NCBI GenBank assembly: GCA_963402885.1
Contig: OY727095.1
Span: forward strand, 12,839,001 to 12,903,000
DNA: 64,000 nucleotides
Reading direction: 5' to 3'
Source: Antedon bifida
Lineage: Eukaryota; Echinodermata; Crinoidea; Comatulida; Antedonidae
Part shown: positions 1 through 14,362 of the stretch, in pieces
Numbering within the stretch: the stretch's first letter is position 1
Layout: each line of letters begins with the position of its first letter
Translations under genes and position numbers: made by a program
Notes under the pieces: generated by a model
Told to the model about the DNA's origin: nothing
Seen by the model: only the letters and a program-made list of their open reading frames with translations
The model's database searches: none

Positions 1-109
1 TAAGATGAGAAACTTCTAATAACAAGAGTCAATACCAATTTACAGTTACACGACAAGGATAACACTTGTGTCGACGTGGAATGTACACGCACTATTTATA
101 CGTGTACGA

Positions 110-256
110 TATGCTTAAATATGGTAGATATGACATCATCATGTCCATATATGGACACATCACATTTTGTAAATAAAGTTTGATAGTGTTGTCTATACTA
201 TCAAACTTAGTGATAGACTTTTTTGTCAAGCTATTTTGATCGTGTAGACAGAGCTT
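110..256. mobile_element. MITE family A (compound, degenerate copy)
   Basis: The right end carries GTGTAGACAGAGCTT, the terminal repeat seen in the better copies at 23.7, 37.5, 46.5 and 52.0 kb. The interior has the family block with GACATCATCATG and ATATATGGACACATCAC. Around 178-209 a truncated right end meets a left end and forms a local palindrome, so this is probably one copy inserted into, or rearranged with, another. No coding capacity. Confidence 0.6.
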
Positions 257-2813
257 CACATATACGCGTACACTACGCGTTAAGATATTTAACGGTAAAG
301 TTAAAGCTTATCCAGACATGAAATGATTCCATACAAATCTTTTAATATTAGATCAAGCAAATGTTTGATGGGTAAAGAAAGGCAACGACGGGGTCCTCCG
401 CTAGGCTAATAAAATGTTTTAAGCATTCATTTATGTAAACAATCAGTACATGAAATGTTTAGGGGAAACCTTTTCATTTAACCGTGCCAAGAAATCATCA
501 TAGATTCAATGTAAGGACTAGAGTTCATAAAGTGTTTGTTAACGACTCTCTCGTTACGGAAATATATCGTTAGGCCCTCGATAAAAAGTTCAACCATCAA
601 CTTTGTATGTGTCTATTGACGTTGATAATCCAATAACTCTGTTAATCCAAACACTAACTTGTTCTAGGCCACTAACAAAACCACACAAACGTGAGAATAT
701 ACCAACTGCCCTGGTCGTTCACAAAGTTGTGTCGTCATCACTTTGATTTGATTTGAATTTATTTGGAAAATCATCATAAAAAATACATACAAAGTGATAA
801 CATAAATTACGGACATTACAAATAATACATTTATAAAAGATTTTCCAGGATAGCCCAAAAAGCTTATCAGCTTATTTCCATTGGGATCCTTTACAATCTA
901 AAATAAAAAATATAAACATTACAAAGTATAGCATTAAACACGTAAATATAACAAAACCAATAATATAAAAAACAAGTTAAATTAAAGACTATGATTGACT
1001 TATTATTATTTGGTAGAACAGAAATGTGATTTAACTTTCGATATTCAATTGTGGTTTGATAACCAACTAGTAGCCCTAACTGTAAAACGAATAATAAACA
1101 GCTTGGAAGTACACATATCGTAAATCAAACTTCATTGTGAGTGTTAAGTGTATTATTAAATTTTGTAAAACGGTGTCGTCCGATCAAGGTTACTTTATTA
1201 CATTAGTTCTTGTGACGTACGTAAAACGGAATAGATTCAAGAACTTGATTGTAGATAGTGGCAAATTCCCTATTTGATAGGGGTTTCTCCGACCTCGTTT
1301 CCTATTATGTATAAAACAATAAATATAAAACACAGTGGTTGTGGTTTACAACACCACAAAATAGTATTATTCTACTTATGTTTTATTAATTTAGCAGGAT
1401 GTTTCAAAAAATTCTTTTATATATCAAGCGTTATTTACTATACAAAATGCTATTCCCTAATCATTGTTCGGAGTTCTCTCTTACATCAGTCTACTTAATG
1501 CTTTAAAGTGTAGGCAACCGTACCAACTCGTACTAGTCTATAATCAGCTGTAATTGTGCAAGCAAGTCTGAATAAAAAACACATGAAGACTGACGTTATC
1601 CGCGGCCCCTGGTAGTAAGGTACTGCGCGGGGAGCGTATTAAAAGAAACCCATGGGACGGGATACATCACCTGACTTGAATTATAAGTATATACTTGATT
1701 TGTAAGAACGCCAAAAGTTAGTACGCGTCAGTGGATCGAATATGGAACGCCGAACATGTCTTATAATACGATATTTGACACCATCTCTCAACTCAATTCC
1801 ACGATAACCTTTATGATGATTTATTCTTTCTTGACTTCTTAAAAAACATCGTTGAAAAGTATAGAACCATTCACACGCCTTCTTCTTCGATTAGGTACGT
1901 CTACATGTACAGTATATCTCTGCATGCTATACCAAAATAACGTGAATTCCATTCCTGATGCTGGAAGAAAGAAAAATATATAATGTCACAATCACCAAAA
2001 CCTTCTTAGTTGTAAGTGTGATACTCCCTATTGCAGCTAAACGACGCACTGGGTTTGCGTGCAGGTCAATCTGATACACATCGCCCAACCCACACCCACA
2101 CCCACCCTCCTATTACTGCTGTAACATCAACGGAACCAGAACTGGGTCTTGCACACGAGCCTGTTTTATAAGCATTGTTATGTTATTTTACTGAATTATA
2201 CAGTTATAGCCTACCTGTTGCCTACTCGTCATTGACCAAAAGTTATGTTAGCGTTTGCTGGAGTAGGCTGGCAAAACGGTTAGGTATTTCATTGCACTGT
2301 TTCACGTGTCATCTTCAAACTCCATGTTTAGGTAAGCCAGGTGTAATTTCACTCTTCCCTGGGTAGGCCTATGTTAGCAATACACAAACTTCTTGTCGTT
2401 CACCTGAAAGAACAAAAATTGCCTGCATTAGAGTCGTTGTTTTGTATAATATGTACGGTGTACAAACATTATTTGGTCAAAAGTTACCGATGTATAGGCT
2501 ATAAATTCCCTCTACTCTATGTGTGAACGTCGTTTCTTACGGTAATATTTATTTGATAAAAAGTAGGCCTACATACTTGATCAGGACCACGATAGGTGAT
2601 GAGCTCATCATCCCACCAGTATCAACCATACAGTTAGTACAAACTATTTAAAAATGATTGAATCAAACGCGGCTGTGTATATATGGTGCTAGGTTTTCAC
2701 AAAACGATTTTATTGTCAAATTAACATATTTGTATTGCTTTAATATGCATACTAACGGGTAGGCCAAGTATCATAACAATATCATCGAAATATCCCGCAC
2801 GTGCATTTATTTC
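257..2813. other. Intergenic, no gene seen
   Basis: AT-rich sequence with only short chance reading frames (longest about 74 codons, not protein-like). It contains scattered TAGGCCTA palindromes and a short C/A-rich run near 2090-2110. I see no exon with credible splice sites and coding bias. Confidence 0.5.
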
Positions 2814-3012
2814 ATACGCATCCAACAGCGAGTATAAACTCGCTAATTACCGGGATGGATAAACTATTTTTATACTCCCTAAGTGTCATTTGAGGGTTAG
2901 GGAATGGAGTTGAAAGAGTCGTGAGCTAAAACCCTGGCAGTAGGTCAGGATTGAACCCCGGACCTTGGGGTTGGAAGGCAAGCACGTTAACCACCAAGCT
3001 CCAGCCCCACTA
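2814..3012 (-). mobile_element. tRNA-derived SINE, copy 1
   Basis: On the minus strand, a box-A-like stretch (AGCTTGGTGGTTAAC, about 2986-3000) is followed by a perfect pol III box B, GGTTCAATCC (2948-2957). The rest matches the element at 57.8-58.0 kb closely, including the shared far end ATACGCATCCAACAGCGAGT. A shared body plus a tRNA-like pol III head makes this a tRNA-derived SINE. It is not a functional tRNA, because the acceptor stem does not close. Confidence 0.7.
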
Positions 3013-4327
3013 CATTATTAGTAAGTAAGTATTATCTTGAAATACAGTAGCAATGATCGCATTTTGTTATGAATTAAAAACAGACTATACTATGACGTAA
3101 TTACTATGTGAACAGAACCATCTGTGAAACAACTAGAATTGATCATTCATGTCATGTTGAGTAAATAAGCAATGTATTCTCGGATACGTGCAATGACTTG
3201 CTTTTATTTACCAGACCAACGTATAGTTAGATCTATGATATGGCTTACTCGATAATTGATCCTTGAATCGATGTCAAACGTAGAAGTAGCTATTGTCAAC
3301 GCGCTGTGTGACGCTCGCTCTTTGAGAATTAATTAATCGGGAATGACGTCACATATTTTAATAACGCACTAACGGTGATGTTGTTTTCTCGGTCTCCAAT
3401 TGTAAATTATTAACAATTCGAATTATCGTATTTATATTATAATATCGTTGTTATACTGCTGTTTCACCTAACTACTGTTTTACTTGATGTTGCGTTGATT
3501 AAATTGTTTAAGATTGTGCCAAGGGTGTCTATTGTATAATTGTGATCATGTGACAACAGACTTATATATATCAGTACTACTTTTCTTAAAAACATTGTAT
3601 ATTTTTTTAATTTATATGTTTGTGCGTATTATTCAGATTAAAATGTTCATGAGCTGAGAGTTCGTCATTTTGTCAGTAATCGTGATTTCGGTGTGCTCAA
3701 ACCAAATAACTCCTTTGCTTGAATTATCAATTGACATCATCATAACATACCTATTTGCCAAGGCCTAAGTAATAATAAACTGTATAGAATTCATATCCAC
3801 TGTACTTACAGCATTGAGTGATAAAGTGTAAACGTAGCTGAAGTCAGAGGGGCAGAGGTGCACAGTTTGAATGTAAACAAAACAAGATGATTCTAGATTC
3901 TTCAGGTTACCTCGTTTCGTCACATTACCGGGTCACGTTGTGACGAAACGAGCTGGAAAGCATGTGACAAGTGTTTCCGGGAATTCGAGGCTTTGGCAGA
4001 GTTATAGTAACCTTGACTACTGAGAGGAAAACCACTAGTAGACCTACATTTTAATTTGAACAAGGTCACTGGGTCAAAACTCTCCTCATCACACACAAAC
4101 GGAATTGATACAATAAAGCCATTTTCCAACAGGACAATAGAAATGTCCGATTGTTTCTAACATTGTAATTAAACAAATAAACACATTAAATCGTATTTAG
4201 TAATAATACTGTAATTTATGATTTTGATCATGTTCAGTATTTTATACATTGATGACGTCATGAGATAAATTAACGCCACTTGACAGAGCTCCAACAGGAA
4301 ACCGAGATCAAACCGAAAGAAAATATT
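3013..4327. other. Intergenic, no gene seen
   Basis: AT-rich with no convincing coding exon. Around 3910-3960 there is a short inverted repeat built on TCGTTTCGTCAC / GTGACGAAACGA, 33 bases apart end to end. Its function is unknown. Confidence 0.4.
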
Positions 4328-4600
4328 ATGAACCAGGTACCTTATGGTCAATCAGGACCTGGGGGTATACCTTATGGTCAATTAGGACCTGGGGGTATAC
4401 CTTACGGTCAACCAGGACCTGGAGGTATACCCTTACGGTCAACCAGGATCTGGAGGTATACCTTACGGTCAACCAAGACCTGGAGGTATGTCTTACGGTC
4501 AACAGGAACTGGAGCAACAGGTACCTTACAGTCAACGAGGACCTGGAGCAACCAGGTGCCTTACGGTCAACAGGATATTTTGGTGGTAAAAGGTAGACGT
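4328..4600 (+). repeat. 30-bp coding-like minisatellite (PYGQxGPGGI repeats)
   Basis: From the ATG at 4328 the plus frame reads M-N-Q-V and then a ten-residue unit PYGQ(S/L/P)GPGGI. After the third unit a single extra C (about 4431) shifts the frame; the same unit then continues in the next frame as YGQPGSGGI, YGQPRPGGM, YGQQ before it degenerates. A 30-bp period with mostly synonymous or conservative differences suggests the repeat was once coding. Pro/Gly/Tyr/Gln repeats of this kind occur at the N-termini of peflin- and annexin-like proteins, but no EF-hand or annexin domain is nearby. I call it a repeat or broken exon, not a gene. Confidence 0.5.
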
Positions 4601-7600
4601 CATAAAAATGGACAGGATGGAAGGGCGATTTAACAAAGAAAAAGATATGTGAACATGAAGATGTATCAGGAGGAATGAAGGAAAACAATAATATTGTTCC
4701 TCCAGCATGGACCAGGCGTTGTACTTAAGGACCATTTGTATAGGCTATAGCTGCAGCATCAATATTGATTATGTATCAGTGCAAGAAACTCCATATCATG
4801 ATAGTAACCAGACCAAAGAAAAGATCATGCGCTATAGATTGACGTGACCGTAGGCTATCAACTATTCGTTCGTTCACCTTTTTATTTCGGAATATCATAA
4901 TAATTCTCATAACATCCCACAGCAAATATAATAAACACAAAAATCACACAAGAAAAGAACAAAATTAAGAAAGCGTCGTACAGAAAAAATATATACATTA
5001 ACGCGGAAATAGTTGTACACTCACAAATAGTGACTTTTAATTAAGAATTACACTATATTATAACATTATATATTCTTTTCTTCTTCTTTTTCATCTTACG
5101 ATGGTAGTTAAAAATGGATTTATATCAACTGCAGAAACAGAACAAGGGCATTCAAATAGAAACACGACGCGAGAATATGACATCAATTTATACGTTCAAT
5201 CGCAATACTCTCGTGTCATGATCAATATTAATTATTCATAAGCAGATCTACGTCATCACCGTCAATGCATTGTTCTATTTTTAGCAATACTGGTTAGATT
5301 TATTACGTATCACAGTGGGAATAACGTTAGCAATAGATTACAAGCCATTACCGCCAGAATAACACACGATATTATTGAGCACAATATCGTAATGTAACAT
5401 TTTGTGTAATGGACCAATAATTTGTATTTTTATAATGTAGTAAAATAACACGAATGGTTGGGAATAGCTTTCTAAGTTTATCAGCAAATATCTGGTTCGA
5501 TTCAATAATCTAATGGAATGAAAATATATTTTCTATAAAAATAAACTAAAAATAATATTATGATTGTGAATACGAAAATTGGTGGTATAAGTATGCTAAT
5601 AGGCCTCAAGTATTACTTAAATATTTTAAGAGACAAATGTATGCACACGGTATGGAACTACCACTTTTTCATCAGTGTAGGCCTAAATCTAAATGAATGG
5701 AAATAAGCTAAAAAGATATACTGCATCTATACGCAAATGTTGTAGTAGTTTATGTCTTTAGGCACATGTGGCCAAGTATTATATTATTATTATTATTGGA
5801 AAACCACCACCATCATCATCATCAAATGATGTAAACGGATGATAATAAACATTGACGTACACAAAACTGAAACCACAAAATACTGAAGTATCTCACTGAA
5901 TATGGTAGAACCGGAACATCCTGTTTCACAGGTCAGTCAAATCTCGAACGCAAAATCCATTGGTAAAATTACTGTATTATTATTATACATACAACCATGG
6001 AGATCGGGTGGGTCAAAAGGTAAGACTGTTCACGTTATAGTTTGTCGGCAAATAAACATAATAATAAACAATGTACTATTTTAAAAACCCTGTTTTCCAT
6101 AACTACCACAAACTAACAGTCCATTCTCCTCCTCATACAATGTATTATAAATAAATACGGGAACATTCAGTTGAAAATCCATAAAGGCAATATTGTGTTG
6201 ACTGTTAAATGTTATTGAGAACACAAATGGGTGCTATATACAGACCTATTCCTGTGCTCAGATTCAACGCTGTGAACTTAATATTAGGCCTATACAAAGT
6301 GATTTTGTTTTCATAATTTACGAAGAATAGGCATACTCGCGTATCGAGAAATATCGTATAGACGGGCATGTTTAGAAAAACAAAAATAAATAAATTACAA
6401 CACTAGTATAAGTACTAGTAGGCCTCCTATGATAATGAACATTATTACTAAAATAATTGAATAACTGTTTTCTACATTTTTATGATATTTTTTACTACTG
6501 CCACGTTTTAACCTGTAATATGTAATATTTGTATTTGTTGCTTTTGTATTTTACTCCTTGGTGTCGTACTGTTTGTATTTTACCCATTTTATCATATTTG
6601 TAATGTTTTATATACGTGTGACAAGCAAGGCCATTTTCAAGCAAGACATTTTCGAGCCAGAGTGCTTGACGGAATCAAATTATTGAATTGAATTGAATAA
6701 AACTTTTTTAATTTTAACGAGGATTGTTTTTTAAAGTATAAATTATAAAAACAGTAGGAGTATGGATGGGGTACCCGAGCACGAGACATGCTATGATGTA
6801 GTATCGACGTATTTTAGCTGGTTATAATAAGAAATATATTTAATGTTTTTAATTTGTTGGCGTTTTTATGTTCGTCAAATCTTTGAAACGAATGTTTCAA
6901 TCATCTCTTTTCAGGACATCCTAATGCACGGTTTGAAACTTCTGATTAGTATTAGGCTTGTAATGGAGCAACAATATATAATAAATATTACTGAATAAAC
7001 ATAACAATAAATGTAAAATGTAACCACATTTTTGCAATTTTATTTTCAACTAAATACTGTATAGTTTTAGTATAGGCCTACAAGAGTTATATCGATACAA
7101 GACTTATTTCGATATAATACAGGTCATACATGATTGGAGGGTTTATACGCGTAAAGGAAATGCATCGTGCGTCTAACAAGCCAAAGCTCTACTTGAGGAA
7201 GCTCTGGTAATTTCCTACGAATGACTCCACAGTATAAAAAAACACAAGCCACTATAAACAGCATTCGGATTGCAACAACGGCGAAATATTACAAATAATG
7301 TTTTCAATGCAAATGATTAAATCGTTTTCTATTCGTATACATAGCTTGGTTTGCTTTCAGCTATTTAGCTGGAATGACATCAAGCGAGTACGTCTGACGA
7401 TGCTCCTTACACAGGCTACATAAAATGATGACGTGAACACTGCGTTTGCTAATCAATTCACTGCTCTCAGCTTGGATATGCTGTTTTAAAATTAGAATAT
7501 CAACGACTATCTTATTATGTTAAATACAACGCAGCTGATTACAGAGCCATCGTTGCTATTATTAGCATCTACAACTACTGGTCGGAATTAATGTATATTG

Positions 7601-8640
7601 CCGTCATTTTCGTCATCAGTTACCTGGTGTAGATGAGCGCAAGCCTGTAGCGGCTTAACGTTATTCTATAGAACACTAACTGCACTATATTGATATCGTT
7701 ATTAATCAAAGTATGATGGGCGCGAAAGGCTATATGACGAAAGCTATCAATGAATATTAATTGAGTTAATGCTAAAAATAGATTCAACTCTCAATCTTTA
7801 TAGTATTTCTTCGAATACGCGGACGAACAAATACATTCTCTCGATGACGACATTGGTGAATACATTTAATTTCAATCATGTAAATTTACAACATTATTAC
7901 GTATCTAGTACTTGAAGGGCCAATCTCGTTAAATAATGTACAAGTCGATTTAAAAAAGGCATCAATGACATGTATCGAGAAATGATTTGGCGCCATCACT
8001 GAATAATACAGGGTTACTTGCACACTTAGAACGGGGTATAGGCCTAACCTAAGTTTATGACTAGATGATTCCTTTACACACAATGTTCATGGCGTCAATT
8101 ATATGAGTTTTACAGGACATTACCAGTACAATAAGCAACAAATCATCGCTGGTGATGTAAACAAACCTGGAAATGTGTCCCCCTAATAAAATATATATTT
8201 TTTATCCCCAGGCTCTTTTAGCAGTTGGGCCACGGGAGAGGGTACGGGGCGCCACGGACACGAATACAATATATTATTATGGATATATTCTACCATGGGG
8301 AATTGCTCTATAGTAGATTTAGGGGTATAATAATGTTAGTCATACTACTTACCGTACAACGTACAATGAATGATAATAATACAAATACACAATGTATTCG
8401 ATACAGTTTATGTAACGATTGTTATTTTTGTAAAATGTTACTACCTGTTTATTCATAGCAGCTTTGTATATTGGTTATTATTTCCGCTATAGGCCTATGT
8501 CGCTGATGGAGAACTCTCATATTTAGGGAAAGGGCCATTTTGTTTCGAAACGGGTATACTAGGAACTTCCTAACCGGGGTGAACCTTTTGGCGTATCTCC
8601 TTCTATTGTACGTTCTACTACTGTGCCATGACCGTCCAAC
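4601..8640. other. Intergenic, simple repeats, possible LINE 3' tail
   Basis: No gene recognised. There are short microsatellites near 5785-5825 (ATT and CAT runs). The stretch 6470-6705 ends in repeated TTGAA units followed by AATAAAAC, the look of a retroelement 3' tail, but no reverse-transcriptase reading frame is preserved. Reading frames here are short and of random-looking composition. Confidence 0.4.
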
Positions 8641-8654
8641 ATTCATAATACCCT

Positions 8655-9008
8655 AGCCCCTCCTGGATGGTGAACTTTATATACTTGGCGTACCTCCTGT
8701 ATACAAGTTATATTACCGCGCGACCGACGTACCGTACAAAACAAGCGCACTTTACTTTATCTTATTTCAGGCCCGATTTCAGGTTCCGACAAACATCGAA
8801 ATAACTATACAGACTTGGGTCAAGTCTACTCCCTCCTCCTGTTAGTTATATACCGCGACTGTCGTACAAAACAAGTGCTTTATACTTGGCGTGCCTACCT
8901 CCTATATATAAGTTATATTACCGCGACCGACGTACAATACTTGGCGTACCTCCTCCTGTATAAAAGTTATAATACCGCGACCGTCGTACAAAACAAGTGC
9001 ACTTTATA
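8655..9008 (+). repeat. Degenerate tandem repeat, about 75-bp unit
   Basis: The block TATACTTGGCGTACCTCC, then AAGTTATATTACCGCGACCG, then GTACAAAACAAGTGCACTTTA recurs about four times with indels (about 8680, 8820, 8880, 8935). It is noncoding as far as I can see. Confidence 0.6.
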
Positions 9009-10865
9009 GGTAGACCATGTCTGTGGGATCCGTGGTCGTCTGATAATCACTATATTATAGTATCGTATTATGTCGGATTGCTCAAAGGCAAATAAATACT
9101 ACACAAAAAGAACATGGTAATACTAATAATGTAGTTAGTACATGTATATAATACTTTAAGTTAAAAAAAAGTTCTCTTGCCTGTGGGTATCTTTTGTGTT
9201 GCTCAACAACTGAAAGGCCTGGAATGCTGTTTGTCGTGTGTACTTAGCACCAAAGCAAACATTTTGTTGATAGTGGTTTATCTCCTATTTTGATTTCCAA
9301 ATAAAAAGGTCGCACGGGAGCTAAAAATAAAAAAGTTTAATGTTTACATACGCCCTTTTGTTTATTCATAAATACGCCATAGAGATTATACGCTACAATT
9401 ATGAATTTTGACTGAACCTGTACCCACTCAGGTTAATTATACACATCTTTGAGTTAGGATCTATATATACTTAAAGCGTACAGTATATTTGGTAAATTTC
9501 TCCATGGTATAAGTAAAGCATTCCACCATTTTAAGGAGCGCCTGTACGATCCTTAACTACCTCTAAGGATAGGAGAGCAACTATTTAAATTAGTCCGCCG
9601 GCAAGTTACCAAAAAGGGGATTTCCCTGCCTGCTTTCAATCGCGTCCATTACCTCAGTGTACCAATGCGGTGTCAGAAAAATGCCTCCTCTAAAGGACTG
9701 GTTACGGTACATTATAAGACATTGGTATAACGCACCTGACTGACTATCGTACGTTTCAAATAAGAATTTAAATAAAAATCGGTACAGTACTAAGGAAGGA
9801 ACCAGAACACCTTCAATGTAGGCCTATTTTTTTTATTATTGTTACATTTTAAGGGCGTACGCGCAACGTTTTACCAGCTAATCCATCCTTTTTTCATCAT
9901 ATTTTTTGCGCTTATAAAGTGTGCTCTTATCAATTTTCTATATCTTGTATTAAAATATAATAACAATATATTACTTTAATCGAACAATTTCATTTTCATA
10001 CTTAAGTTATACTGATATCATATGCATAGGCTTACATTAGGATCTATAATAAAATTGATACTTAGATTTTGTAATTGTTTCCCTTGTTTATAACTTATAT
10101 AATTCGTAATGTTGTATATATTTTCATCAATTTGTATTTTAATTTTTGTTTTATAAATTGCAATAAAGTTTTTATCTATCTATTACAATTGATAAAGTCC
10201 TGGTACGATTTCAAAACAAACATCCTATTTTATAGTAAATTGTAAAGGTCTTGAAAGAAGTTTGTAGGGTAATTTTAAACACAAACCCGTCGGAAGTATT
10301 TAACTAATTTATTCTTAAATGTAAATTACAACCGGTAGCTTTACACCTCCCATTTATGCTAATTTAATTGCCCTTCAATTGGTTTATGCTAACTTGAGGA
10401 TGTTGGATTTTACAACCGAGTACAGCCGAGTGGACTTCGGGCAAATCTCATGCCCAAATATGGTTATTTCCGTAAACGTAAGCACGTTCGTACTCTCGGA
10501 TTACCGACAGCCTTGTTTACACACTAGGCGTGCCAGACAATGACGTAGTTTAATGTATGTGATGTTTGTCGGAAGTTATTATCATTCAGCCTTCTGATTG
10601 GACAAAATTCCGGACATGCCTGCTACTACTACTAATTTGGAAGATTACATTACCTGAAGTATAGCTAGTCTAAACGTGTACGGCACACTAAAAACTATTA
10701 ATATTTCATTTTGAGACATTTTTTAACATTTCAAAGGCTAAAAAACTATAAAATAAACAAACATTCATAAATACTTTTCATTTAAATATTACGTTTTAAA
10801 TATTTAAATAAGTGTGCTGTAGCAACAACAATTTCTATTCACCTATAGTCAAAATGGTCTCGTCG
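9009..10865. other. Intergenic upstream of EGR
   Basis: No coding exon seen. The stretch 10030-10190 ends in AATAAAG followed by TTTTTATCTATCTATT, resembling the 3' tail of a non-LTR retroelement. The rest is AT-rich. Confidence 0.4.
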
Positions 10866-10897
10866 TAGTATTTCCTTTGTGATTCGTCTAAAGCCAT

Positions 10898-10942
10898 TGA
10901 CGTCAATAAATTTGCATTGACGTCACGATTTGCCAAATAAGG
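10898..10942 (+). promoter_or_regulatory. EGR promoter: two CRE sites plus CArG/SRE box
   Basis: Two perfect full CRE palindromes TGACGTCA lie at 10898-10905 and 10918-10925, spaced 20 bp start to start (about two helical turns). Eight bases further on is a perfect CArG box CCAAATAAGG (10933-10942), the SRF site. Mammalian EGR1 is a classic immediate-early gene driven by SRE and CRE elements, so this cluster about 230 bp upstream of the start codon fits. A TA-rich stretch at 10983-10996 could be the TATA region. Function is inferred from motifs. Confidence 0.7.
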
Positions 10943-11098
10943 ACATGCTCTTTCTCAATGAAAGAACGAAACGTAAAATACTTTTAATAAAAATATCGAC
11001 GAGAGCCGAAAAAGAACAGTCGGTATTCGGTAGAGCTCGGGTTAGTAAGATCGGAAACAATCGTAGCAAACAGAAAAACTACTTACAAATCTAGACTT

Positions 11099-11122
11099 AT
11101 GTGTTTATTTTCTACGAAATAA
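11099..11122 (+). other. Short upstream ORF ahead of EGR
   Basis: ATG at 11099 opens a seven-codon frame (MCLFSTK) ending in TAA at 11120-11122, 50 bases before and out of frame with the EGR start. If transcription begins upstream it would be read first and could lower EGR translation. Confidence 0.35.
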
Positions 11123-11172
11123 TTTATTTTGGAGGACGAAAGCCTGCCCACCTTCTTCTAAACTACCCACGT

Positions 11173-13529
<2,357 letters not shown>

Positions 13530-14362
13530 ATACTGGGATATTATATAGCCTACAAGAAATCGAAACAGCTGTTATTATTGTGTGTAATTTTTGGAAATAT
13601 ACTGCTTTACAGTGTTATCGTGTCAATTATTATCGAAATGAAATTATGTCTTTTTGCTATTTGTTTCCAAGTGAATACATTTGTAATGGAATTCCACTTG
13701 TGTTGGACTATGCTTAGCCTTCTTAATTGAATGGTCTAAACAATATTCGGTATATTGATATATACCAGCGGACTATAAAGCCTTTCAATTAGGCTTGTAT
13801 TTTTGACTATATACCTAGAATTATCTAGGCATCCTACTATACGTAGGAAGCTACATGAGCGCCATGCCGGTGACTCGGTAGAAAGGACTTAGACAATGGC
13901 AATCGCCTTGTCAAATAAGCATACTAATACATTTTTTAAAAGCTGCAATAATTGCAACTGAAGCTTATTTTTGGTAGAAAATTATTATATTAGAGGTATC
14001 TTTGCTAACTTTCTTCTTCTCCTATCACACGCTGCATCCTTTAATAACTGATTTCTGTTCATTTTCTAACCCTTTCTTAGCCCCAAGAGCATCGACCGAA
14101 TCATGGCGATATACGGGGGTTTGTTTTCTAAAGCTAAAATCCTATCCATACGTCTGTGTGGGCAGGTCCTACTTAACATAACAGTATTCAACTGCTTCTA
14201 CTTGTTTTGATGTTTTTGGCCATAATTCTAAATATTTTTAATACAAGAAATGTTTTTACAATAATAAGATATATATTATATATATACAAACAGAACATTC
14301 ATCATTTGATATGTTGAATATAATTATATGAACTTTTTCTAACTGAAATAAACTGTAATAAA
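13530..14362 (+). terminator. EGR 3' UTR with poly(A) signals
   Basis: The first canonical AATAAA hexamers on the plus strand after the EGR stop are at 14347-14352 and 14357-14362, giving a 3' UTR of about 0.83 kb. Nothing else is recognised in this stretch. Confidence 0.5.
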
